A stretch of 5,261 nucleotides of DNA from assembly GCA_903927605.1 (NCBI GenBank), contig CAIYNT010000085.1, forward strand, positions 1-5,261, read 5' to 3'. A model generated the notes under the pieces. It made no database searches. It saw nothing but the letters and a program-made list of their open reading frames with translations, and was not told where the DNA came from. Below, one piece after another: positions 1-5,233 of this stretch (within the stretch, counting starts at the first letter, position 1; every line of letters starts with the position of its first letter). Source of the stretch: an uncultured Holophagaceae bacterium (lineage in GTDB: Bacteria > Acidobacteriota > Holophagae > Holophagales > Holophagaceae). The translations under genes and the position numbers were made by a program.

Positions 1-71
1 CGACTCCTCGCCGTGCTTTCCAGGCGCTCACGCTCGATGGTGGTCAGTTCGATTCGCACAAAATCCCGCAC
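1..71 (-). CDS. Possible 5' end of a gene running off the left edge
   Basis: On the minus strand a GTG at 71-69 opens a frame that stays open to the window edge (23 codons) and reads like ordinary coding sequence: MRDFVRIELTTIERERLE then STARS. A purine-rich GAGAGG lies six bases before the GTG and would serve as a ribosome binding site. A second in-frame GTG is at 59-57. The next in-frame stop upstream is a TGA near 104-102, so the gene cannot begin much earlier. The fragment is too short to assign to a family. The hairpin at 66-97 covers its start codon, which either argues against it or implies a structured leader. Confidence 0.25.
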   Translation of the reverse strand, partial: MRDFVRIELTTIERERLESTARS

Positions 72-97
72 TCGATACCTCTCAGTATCAAGTGCGG
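66..97 (-). terminator. Strong stem-loop, candidate terminator of the 151-594 gene
   Basis: CCGCACT (66-72) and GATAC (74-78) pair with GTATC (85-89) and AGTGCGG (91-97). This gives 12 base pairs with one C/A mismatch and a six-base loop. On the minus strand it lies about 54 bases past the stop of the small basic gene and is followed by GATTTTG, a short T run, so it fits an intrinsic terminator of modest quality. On the plus strand no T run follows directly. The loop on the minus strand contains GAGAGG, which could also be the ribosome binding site of the putative next gene. Confidence 0.45.
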
Positions 98-150
98 TGA
101 CTCAAACAAAGGTCCCACTATTTTGAGCGCACTACACTAGCGCCTACCGC

Positions 151-594
151 CTAGAAGATCGATTCACCGGGCTTGCGGCGCCAGGCTTCGGAGCGCTTCT
201 GGCCGTCGGCCTTGGGCTTCACATCCTTGGCGGCAGCCAGAGTCTGCAACAGCGAGCCACCCAGCTTGGAGGCCGCATGCTTCGCCAGCGCGGGAGCCAC
301 GAGAACCACCGGCGCACTCACGGGCCCGGAGACCTGGTCTTCCGGTGCGGTGGACTTGGCAGTGATCTCCTTCAGGCGCTTCTGGTACCAGACCTTCCGC
401 TTGGGGTCGATGATGCGGATGTTCCCCGCCTTCTCCCCCTTCTTGAGAACCTTTGGCTTCGGCTTCTCGCGGTCTTCGCGCAATACGGAATCGGGCTTTG
501 CTGCTTCTTCAAGGATCTTCGCCAGGTTGCCAAGGCCACGCAGGTTCATCATGTGCGGTTGCTTCTCCAGAAGGGGCCACGGGCCACCGTTCAT
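151..594 (-). CDS. Small basic protein of unknown function
   Basis: I do not recognise the family. The product is about 147 residues from the ATG at 594. In-frame alternatives are a GTG at 621 (156 residues) and paired ATGs at 552 and 549 (133 or 132 residues). The 552 start has GAGAAG nine bases upstream, while the 594 start has AAGGA about 15 bases upstream, so the start is undecided. Visible parts, numbered from 594: a predicted amphipathic helix around MNLRGLGNLAKILEEA (16-31); a highly charged Lys/Arg/Pro stretch (35-60); a basic, possibly helical section with RKVWYQKRLKEI (about 66-77); an Ala/Val-rich stretch (about 90-120); and a Lys/Arg-rich tail. No signal peptide, membrane span or cysteine cluster is seen. 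The charge would suit nucleic-acid binding, but this is inference only. It is divergent from the DUF2400 gene and likely ends at the hairpin at 66-97. Confidence 0.6.
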   Translation of the reverse strand: MNGGPWPLLEKQPHMMNLRGLGNLAKILEEAAKPDSVLREDREKPKPKVLKKGEKAGNIRIIDPKRKVWYQKRLKEITAKSTAPEDQVSGPVSAPVVLVAPALAKHAASKLGGSLLQTLAAAKDVKPKADGQKRSEAWRRKPGESIF

Positions 595-690
595 TAGATT
601 AGCGGAAGGTCCTTCATCCACATAGTGTTTTTCGGCGTGGGTTGGGGTTTTTCACCAATTGAAACCCGTGGCTCCTGGGACACTGAACCC

Positions 691-1563
691 ATGGGACCCT
701 CGGTCTTCTCCCTGAAGGAACGCCTGGACGGGCTCTGCGCGCGTTACGACACGGCCGGAGCGCTGGACCGCGACCCCCTGAGCGTCCTTCTTGCCTACGA
801 ATCGCCCCTGGATCGCGAGGTGGCCGCTTTTGTGGCCGCCCACCTGGCCTATGGGCGCGTGGACCCGATGATTCGTGCCATCCGGGCCGCCCTGGCTCCC
901 CTGGGTGACCAGCCTGCGGCCTGGTTGCGGGAACGGCCCATCCCGGCCGCCCGGAAGGCACTGTCCCTGGCGCTGTCCTCCTGGATCTGGCGCTTCCATA
1001 CGGGCGCCGATCTCGTAATCTGGCTGCTGGCCTGGAAACGGCTCGATGGAGATAGCGGCCAGGGCCTCGAACCCCATCTCCTCCCCATCCCTGGCGAAGC
1101 GCCCGATGAGGCGCTCTCGCGTCTAATCCAGCGCCTGCGGGCCGAACTTCCGGCCACCTACGGAATCCGCTTCTCGCTGCCCGATCCCCTGGAAGGCGCA
1201 GCCTGCAAGCGCTGGCGGATGTTCCTCCGCTGGATGGTACGAACCGGTTGGCCCGACCTTGGCCTCTGGACCCGCATGCCCCAGAACCACCTCATCATCC
1301 CCCTCGACACGCATGTGGCCCGCATCTCGCGCTTCATCGGACTCAGCCGCAGGGCCACACCGGACGGGAAAATGGCCGTCGAGATCACGGAATCCCTGCG
1401 CCGGCTGGAGCCTGCCGATCCGCTCCGCTACGACTTCGCCCTTAGTCACCTGGGCATCCTCGGGGATTGCCCTGGTGTGCGCAGACGCAGCACCTGCCTG
1501 GGGTGCCCGCTGTATTCTGTGTGCCGTGCGGGCTCGAAATCCGCTGCGCGATTTTCGAGATAG
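691..1563 (+). CDS. TIGR02757/DUF2400 family protein, possible HhH-type DNA glycosylase relative
   Basis: 290 residues from the ATG at 691. An in-frame GTG at 625 would add 22 residues (MFFGVGWGFSPIETRG...) that look unlike the family, so the ATG is preferred despite a weak ribosome binding site. Family hallmarks as I recall them: the early DPLSVLLAY-S-DREVAAFVAA-LAYGRV block (28-57), CKRWRMFLRWMVR (172-184), LIIPLDTHVARISR (201-214) and DPLRYDFALSHLGI (243-256). The C-terminus has Cys260, 269, 272 and 278 (C-X8-C-X2-C-X5-C), very close to the [4Fe-4S] loop of endonuclease III and MutY (C-X6-C-X2-C-X5-C). The LDTH motif matches the position of the glycosylase catalytic aspartate (VDTH in Nth), making Asp206 and perhaps Lys173 candidate active-site residues. 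The family itself has no function that I know to be proven. A 99-bp gap separates it from the next gene, so cotranscription is possible. Confidence 0.88.
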   Translation: MGPSVFSLKERLDGLCARYDTAGALDRDPLSVLLAYESPLDREVAAFVAAHLAYGRVDPMIRAIRAALAPLGDQPAAWLRERPIPAARKALSLALSSWIWRFHTGADLVIWLLAWKRLDGDSGQGLEPHLLPIPGEAPDEALSRLIQRLRAELPATYGIRFSLPDPLEGAACKRWRMFLRWMVRTGWPDLGLWTRMPQNHLIIPLDTHVARISRFIGLSRRATPDGKMAVEITESLRRLEPADPLRYDFALSHLGILGDCPGVRRRSTCLGCPLYSVCRAGSKSAARFSR

Positions 1564-1662
1564 GAAAAGACTGGAACCGCCGGGTCAAACCTCGAGGCGT
1601 CTGGTGCCAGCAAGCTGGTGGTCGCACAATCGCTGCAGCCAGTCCCGGGAGTTTGGAACACC

Positions 1663-2814
1663 ATGCACACGGCCCAGCGCACTCACGGTTTCACCGAATC
1701 GGTCATCCGCGGGATGACGCGCCTGGCCAACGAGCACGGGGCCATCAACCTGGCCCAGGGCTTCCCCAACTTCCCAGCCCCTGAAGAACTCAAGGAAGCC
1801 GCTGTCGCCGCCATCCGCGCCGATGTGAACCAGTACGCCATCACCTGGGGCGCACAGCGGCTTCGGGAGGCTCTGGCGCGCAAGATGCACAGCTGCTACG
1901 GACTGGCGGTGGATCCCGAAACCGAGATCACCATCACCTGCGGGGCCACGGAAGCCATGGCCTCGGTGCTGCTGGCGCTGGTGGATCCGGGCGACGAGGT
2001 GGTGATCTTCGAGCCCTGGTACGAGAACTATGGCCCAGATGCGGTGCTCTGCGGCGCCCGCCCGGTGAATGTGCCCCTGCCCGTGAGTCAGCCGCTCGAT
2101 CTCGACCGGCTGGCCCAGGCCTTCGGCCCGAAGACCCGGGCCATCATCCTGAACACGCCCAACAACCCCACCGGGAAAGTCTTCACCGCTGAAGAACTGG
2201 CGGGCATCGCCGACCTCTGCCAACGGCATGATGCCTACGCCATCACCGACGAGATCTACGAACACATCGTCTACGAGGGGCGGCACATCCCCATCGCCAC
2301 CCTGCCCGGCATGGCCGAGCGCACCGTCACGATCTCGGGCGCCTCCAAGACCTTCGCCATCACCGGCTGGCGCATCGGCACCATCCTCGCACCGCGGGAA
2401 CTGACGGCGGCCATCCGCAAGGTCCACGACTTCCTCACCGTGGGCGCCCCGGCGCCCCTGCAGGAGGCCGTGGCCACGGCGATGGACACCCTGCCGGGCG
2501 AGTACTACACCGGCATGGCCGAGGCCTACCGGCACCGCCGGAATATTCTCTGCGGCGCACTGATCCGGGCGGGCTTCCAGCTTGTTCCTCCTCAGGGCGC
2601 CTACTACGTGCTGGCCGATTACTCGGCGTTGGGCCACGAGGACGACGTGACCTTCGCCACCCGCCTCGTTGTTGAGGCGGGCGTGGCCACGGTGCCCCTG
2701 TCGAGCTTCATCTCGAACCCAGCAGAATCGCGCACAGTACGCTTCGCCTTCTGCAAGACCGAGGACCTGCTGGAGGAGGCGGGGCGGAGGCTACAGGCCT
2801 TCACGGAGCGGTGA
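1663..2814 (+). CDS. Class I/II PLP-dependent aminotransferase (kynurenine/methionine/aspartate aminotransferase-like)
   Basis: 383 residues from the ATG at 1663, the usual length for fold-type I aminotransferases of the KAT/YbdL group. A GTG at 1618 would add 15 residues (MVAQSLQPVPG...) not typical of the family; GGGAG at 1647-1651 is 11 bases before the ATG. The enzyme would transfer an amino group between an amino acid and a 2-oxo acid in the cytosol. Motifs: INLAQGFPNFPAP (28-40), the N-terminal substrate loop; GATEA (94-98), phosphate binding; Trp119/Tyr120, ring stacking; NNPTG (167-171) with Asn168; Asp196 and Tyr199 in TDEIYE; SGASKTF with the PLP-binding Lys229; Arg237 in GWRIG; and Arg360 in VRFAF, the carboxylate-binding arginine. 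All key residues are present. Substrate cannot be set from sequence alone: the motifs fit KAT, methionine-oxo-acid aminotransferases and broad aspartate/aromatic enzymes. Confidence 0.93.
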   Translation: MHTAQRTHGFTESVIRGMTRLANEHGAINLAQGFPNFPAPEELKEAAVAAIRADVNQYAITWGAQRLREALARKMHSCYGLAVDPETEITITCGATEAMASVLLALVDPGDEVVIFEPWYENYGPDAVLCGARPVNVPLPVSQPLDLDRLAQAFGPKTRAIILNTPNNPTGKVFTAEELAGIADLCQRHDAYAITDEIYEHIVYEGRHIPIATLPGMAERTVTISGASKTFAITGWRIGTILAPRELTAAIRKVHDFLTVGAPAPLQEAVATAMDTLPGEYYTGMAEAYRHRRNILCGALIRAGFQLVPPQGAYYVLADYSALGHEDDVTFATRLVVEAGVATVPLSSFISNPAESRTVRFAFCKTEDLLEEAGRRLQAFTER

Positions 2815-2855
2815 GTCTTGGAAATGGAAAAGAGTAAGGAATGAAACGGAGGAGA

Positions 2856-2996
2856 GCGGAGAAGCTGAGGAAGGCGGAGAAAGGACAATGTGAAGGGCGC
2901 CAAGAGCGGGATGCAAGATCCCAAGGCACCGTTTAATTCGCTGATCAGCAGGACAATTTTGACTCCGCTCTTCTCCGCCCCTCAGCTTTCCTCCGC
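2856..2996. repeat. Imperfect inverted repeat in the convergent gap, likely bidirectional terminator or small repeat element
   Basis: The gap 2815-3032 has no supported gene. Its left part (about 2817-2888) is almost all purine and its right part (2962-3000) almost all pyrimidine, and they are imperfect inverted copies. AAGCTGAGG (2862-2870) pairs with CCTCAGCTT (2980-2988), GGCGGAGAA (2873-2881) pairs with TTCTCCGCC (2971-2979), and GCGGAG (2856-2861) pairs with CTCCGC (2991-2996). TTTT follows the right arm at 2997-3000. Between the arms are a small GGGAT/ATCCC hairpin (2908-2922), the palindrome CTGATCAG (2941-2948) and GGACAAT at 2883 and again at 2951. Position between the ends of the aminotransferase and the cysE remnant suits a shared terminator; the long enclosed segment suggests a MITE-like or intergenic repeat element. 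Confidence 0.55.
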
Positions 2997-3032
2997 TTTT
3001 AAAATTCCTAACTTGGCGGATACTCGCCGCGT

Positions 3033-3404
3033 TCAGATCATCCAGTCGCCGGGGAGTTCCTGCTTGAATTCCTGGGGCTGGCGGTTGCGATACTGCAGCT
3101 CGGGATTCTTGACGGTGACCCGTGTCTGAGGTGGCACGGACTGGGTGACGAACACGTTGCTGCTGATGACGGTCTCTTCGCCGATCACGGTGTCACCCCC
3201 CGGGATCGAGGCGCCGGAGTAGACCGTGACCCGCTCCTTCAGAGTGGGGTGGCGCTTCACGCCCATCAGTCCCTGGCCGCCGCGAGTGGACAGCGCCCCC
3301 AGGGTGACGCCCTGGTAGATCTTGGCCCAGCGGCCGGTGGTGGTCTCGCCGATCACCACGCCGGTGCCGTGGTCGATGAAGAATTACTCACCGATGGTGG
3401 CGAC
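3033..3404 (-). pseudogene. cysE: Truncated serine O-acetyltransferase (EpsC/CysE type), with in-frame stop
   Basis: Serine acetyltransferase makes O-acetylserine from serine and acetyl-CoA, the first step of cysteine synthesis. Only the C-terminal left-handed beta-helix part is here. In one minus-strand frame I read ATIGE, a TAA at 3384-3386, then [40 protein letters not shown] and the tail KNPELQYRN, ending in TGA at 3033-3035. The match continues on both sides of the TAA, where relatives usually have Tyr or Ser, so it looks like a nonsense change. The DIHP motif with the family's catalytic aspartate and the whole N-terminal alpha domain are missing; recognisable similarity ends near 3404. 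The [13 protein letters not shown] section also seems one residue short (usually ETxxIG). The best start after the stop is a GTG at 3359, which would omit the active-site His of IDHGTG, so no active enzyme is expected. It follows cysK in the same direction. Confidence 0.85.
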
Positions 3405-3547
3405 TAGATCGGAGAATCCTGCAGACGATGGTTCTTTCTTCTTCAGGAGACGAATTGAAGATGACTGAGGCCTGAGTGGCTCCGGGTGCCTGGGAGGAAT
3501 GACGGTCAGATCATCCTGTTCATCCTGTTCATCCTGTTCCGGTAATT
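3405..3547. other. Spacer between cysK and the cysE remnant, no gene recognised
   Basis: This stretch sits where the missing N-terminal part of the acetyltransferase gene should be. Apart from the 9-bp tandem repeat at 3511-3537, I see no recognisable coding sequence. The minus-strand frame that leads into the cysE remnant is open across the whole spacer, but it has no start codon and the reading (for example LTVIPPRHPEPLRPQ) matches nothing I know. The sequence may be the product of an insertion or deletion, or of a mis-join, with the junction near 3401-3410. Confidence 0.5.
3511..3537. repeat. Three perfect copies of a 9-bp tandem repeat
   Basis: TCATCCTGT is repeated three times without error (3511-3519, 3520-3528, 3529-3537), followed by TCC. 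The array ends 10 bases from the cysK stop codon. I recall very similar CCTGTTCAT-type intergenic runs in unrelated environmental bacteria, but cannot verify this here. Its position between two damaged genes makes it a plausible point of slippage, rearrangement or mis-assembly. Confidence 0.8.
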
Positions 3548-4505
3548 TCAGACGGCCGGCCCGTCGATCTCGGCGAACAGGGGGTGGGTGAGGTAGCGCT
3601 CGCCGGTGTCGCAGAGCACGGCCACCACGGTCTTCCCTTCGCCCAATTCCTTGGCCACTTCCAGCGCCGCGAACACGATGGCGCCGGTGCTGATGCCCGT
3701 GAGCAGTCCCTCCTCCCGGGCCAGGCGCCTCGCGATGGCGATGGCATCGTCATATCCCACGGGGATGATGCGCTGGAAGGCGTTGCGGTTCAGGATGCCG
3801 GGCACGAAGTTCGGCCCCCAGGCCTTGCAGTTTGTGCGGACCGGGCTTCCCCGTGCTCAGCAGCGGCGACGTCTCCGGCTCCACGGCGATCACCAGGGCG
3901 CCGGGCTTCTTCTCGGCCAGCACTTCGCCCACACCCGTGACGGTGCCGCCGGTGCCTACGCCCGCCACGAAGGCGTCCAGCTCCGGCACCTGCTCCAGGA
4001 TCTCCAAAGCGGTGGTCCGGCGGTGGATCGCGGGGTTGGCCGGGTTGTCGAACTGCCGCACCAGGAAGTAGGAAGGATCCGCATCGGCCAGTTCCTGGGC
4101 CTTGTCCACAGCCGCCTTCATGCCGCCTGAACCCGGCGTCAGCACCAGCCTCGCCCCGTAGGCCTTCAGCAGCGCCCGGCGCTCCTGGGTCATGGTGTCG
4201 GGCATCACCAGCGTGATCTTGTAGCCCTTGGCCGCCGCCACAAAGGCGAGACCGATGCCTGTGTTGCCGCTGGTGGCCTCCAGCAGCGTGTCCCCGGGCT
4301 TCAGCACGCCCCGGGCCTCCGCATCCTGGATCATGCTCAGGGCGATGCGGTCCTTCACGCTGCCGCCGGGATTGGCGCTTTCCAGCTTCACGTAGACCTT
4401 CGCGGAGCCCTTCGGCACAATGCGGTTCAGCCGCACGACGGGCGTGTAGCCGATCAGGTCGTAGGCATGCTCGACGCGGTTGGGGCGTTCGGTGGGGCGA
4501 CTCAT
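3548..4505 (-). pseudogene. cysK: Cysteine synthase (O-acetylserine sulfhydrylase) with a one-base frameshift
   Basis: CysK converts O-acetylserine and sulfide to cysteine and acetate, using PLP. From the ATG at 4505, with GAAGGAA five bases upstream, the frame reads a normal CysK for 230 residues: [10 protein letters not shown] (18-27); NPGGSVKDR with the PLP lysine Lys51; TSGNTG (78-83), the substrate loop; and GTGGT (184-188), phosphate binding. After [11 protein letters not shown] the frame goes wrong ([11 protein letters not shown]...) and stops at 3750. The right continuation (PNFVPGILN, then REEGLLTGISTGA and DTGERYL) is in another frame and ends at 3548. Removing one G from the five-base run (CCCCC on the plus strand, 3815-3819) restores a continuous protein of about 318 residues, the normal family length. 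As written, the product lacks its last 88 or so residues and should be inactive. No other damage is seen, so a sequencing error or recent mutation is likely. Confidence 0.9.
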
Positions 4506-4510
4506 GGGGG

Positions 4511-4517
4511 TTCCTTC
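4511..4517 (-). promoter_or_regulatory. Ribosome binding site of cysK
   Basis: The minus strand reads GAAGGAA followed by CCCCC and the ATG at 4505-4503. The good match at a five-base spacing fixes the cysK start. Confidence 0.75.
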
Positions 4518-4544
4518 AGGATTCGGGCGAGGCTCGAAGCTTGA

Positions 4545-4573
4545 AGTATGGGAAAGAAAAAATGAATTGTCAA
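4545..4573 (-). promoter_or_regulatory. Sigma-70 type promoter of cysK
   Basis: On the minus strand TTGACA (a perfect -35 box, plus positions 4568-4573) is followed after exactly 17 bases by CATACT (4545-4550), a four-of-six match to the -10 consensus. Transcription would start near 4538, leaving a leader of about 33 bases before cysK. The -35 box overlaps the -35 box of the divergent regulator gene. Confidence 0.65.
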
Positions 4574-4590
4574 GCTTGTTAATGAATTTT
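4559..4590. promoter_or_regulatory. Extended dyad, candidate operator for the Rrf2/CymR-like regulator
   Basis: A perfect 8-bp palindrome CAAGCTTG (4571-4578) lies at the centre of a 32-bp interrupted dyad in which 12 of 16 position pairs are complementary; the left half is AAAATGAATTGTCAAG. The same segment has an exact direct repeat AATGAATT (4561-4568 and 4581-4588) spaced 20 bp, about two helical turns. It covers both -35 boxes, so a protein bound here could repress cysK and the regulator gene together. Binding by the neighbouring regulator is inferred from position. Confidence 0.55.
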
Positions 4591-4595
4591 ATTAT
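4567..4595 (+). promoter_or_regulatory. Sigma-70 type promoter of the Rrf2 regulator gene
   Basis: TTGTCA (4567-4572) and TATTAT (4590-4595) are separated by 17 bases. A perfect TATAAT at 4595-4600 is also present, but 22 bases from that -35 box, so the first pair is preferred. AAGGAG at 4608-4613 precedes the ATG at 4619 by five bases. Confidence 0.6.
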
Positions 4596-4618
4596 ATAAT
4601 TAGTTTCAAGGAGTCGAG

Positions 4619-5047
4619 ATGAAGGGATCAGCCAAGGGACGGTATGGATTGCAGCTCATGGTCGATCTGGCGTTGCATGCCGGGCGGGGCCCTGAGCTGG
4701 TGGAGGCAATTGCCAGGCGTCAGGGGTTGCCTCCCAAGTTCCTGCGGGTGCTCCTGGGCAGCCTCAAGGACGACGGATTGATCAAGGTGCAGCGCGGCCC
4801 GAGTGGCGGCTGCGAGTTGGCAAAGCACCCCAGCCACATCACGGCCCTGGAGGTGCTGGAAGCCCTGGAAGGGCGCCTCGGCAGCGCCAACCTGCCCCCG
4901 GACGCTACCTCCGGCGCCCGTGCCATCCGCGAACTGTGGACCCTCAGTACCGAGGCGGCTCGCGACGTGCTGCGCCGAACCACACTCGCTGATCTCGCCG
5001 CACGACAGCAGGCCCTGGAAGTCGACAGTCAGGGTTACTCCATCTGA
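4619..5047 (+). CDS. Rrf2-family transcriptional regulator, CymR-like
   Basis: 142 residues, a usual Rrf2 length, with AAGGAG five bases before the ATG. It opens with the family pattern [15 protein letters not shown] (6-20). The winged helix-turn-helix spans about 28-53, followed by the wing [13 protein letters not shown] (57-69). [12 protein letters not shown] (74-85) leads into the dimer helix, and [27 protein letters not shown] (104-130) closely follows the CymR C-terminal pattern. The only cysteine is Cys65 in the wing; the three-cysteine cluster region of IscR has none, so an iron-sulfur cofactor is unlikely. In Bacillus and Staphylococcus, CymR represses cysteine and sulfur genes with CysK as partner and O-acetylserine as signal. 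The divergent cysK and shared promoter region support the same role here. NsrR-type or other Rrf2 roles are less likely. Confidence 0.9.
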   Translation: MKGSAKGRYGLQLMVDLALHAGRGPELVEAIARRQGLPPKFLRVLLGSLKDDGLIKVQRGPSGGCELAKHPSHITALEVLEALEGRLGSANLPPDATSGARAIRELWTLSTEAARDVLRRTTLADLAARQQALEVDSQGYSI

Positions 5048-5053
5048 CCGACT

Positions 5054-5215
5054 GCCGGGTCCCGATTCGCAAGACCAACCCGCAGGCGCCGCTTGAACAG
5101 ATGCTAAGCCCGGCCCTTCCGCGCCACAGTTGGGACACTGGGGCGGGCTCGCCATGTGCGCGACCGCCGGGTGATGGAGCAGGCTCCGGGGGAGCCTGCG
5201 GAATCGGGACCCGGC
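5054..5215. repeat. Inverted repeat with an inner hairpin, downstream of the regulator gene
   Basis: GCCGGGTCCCGATTC (5054-5068) has a perfect 15-bp inverted copy at 5201-5215. Just inside the right arm is a strong hairpin, GCAGGCTCC (5179-5187) with GGAGCCTGC (5191-5199) and a GGG loop. CGCAGGCGCC (5081-5090) is also a 9-of-10 inverted match to 5191-5200, so two nested palindromic pairs recur. A weaker AGCCCG/CGGGCT pair lies at 5107-5112 and 5144-5149. No T run follows, so a plain terminator is unlikely; a REP/BIME-like intergenic repeat fits better. No convincing gene is seen in 5048-5261. Confidence 0.6.
5062..5089 (+). repeat. 28-bp direct repeat, copy 1
   Basis: CCGATTCGCAAG, then ACCAACCCGCAGGCGC. 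It matches copy 2 (5234-5261) at 26 of 28 positions. It starts inside the left arm of the inverted repeat, 14 bases after the regulator's stop codon. Confidence 0.75.
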
Positions 5216-5233
5216 GAGGAGCGTATGCCAGTG

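Noticed and set aside
173..625. Plus-strand frame of 150 codons opposite the small basic gene
   Set aside because: Its Arg/Ser/Phe/Pro-rich translation has no recognisable motif. The minus-strand frame has a downstream terminator-like hairpin and a Lys/Glu-rich composition more typical of a real protein, though neither has a known family.
595..690. Promoters in the gap between the basic gene and the DUF2400 gene
   Set aside because: A TTGAAA at 659-664 has no -10 box at a usable distance before the start, and no good pair was found on the minus strand, so no promoter is called.
1601..1618. Palindromic CCAGC/GCTGG words before the aminotransferase as a regulatory hairpin
   Set aside because: The arms leave a two-base gap, too short for a stable RNA loop, and no promoter or terminator features surround them.
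1585..2637. 350-codon minus-strand open frame across the aminotransferase
   Set aside because: It is antisense to a gene with all family motifs, and its translation is a low-complexity Gly/Ala/Arg/His-rich shadow typical of high-GC DNA.
3387..3749. Minus-strand frame open across the cysK 3' end, tandem repeat and spacer up to the TAA in cysE
   Set aside because: It contains no ATG, GTG or TTG start in the minus-strand frame and overlaps the true cysK C-terminal frame; the openness is probably chance in GC-rich DNA.
4628..5155. Long minus-strand frame opposite the regulator, beginning MASPPQCPNCGAEGPG with a zinc-ribbon-like CxxC
   Set aside because: It lies almost wholly antisense to a well-supported Rrf2 gene, and only the first 20 or so residues look protein-like. 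Its upstream part comes from the palindromic repeat region, so it is most likely a GC-rich shadow frame.
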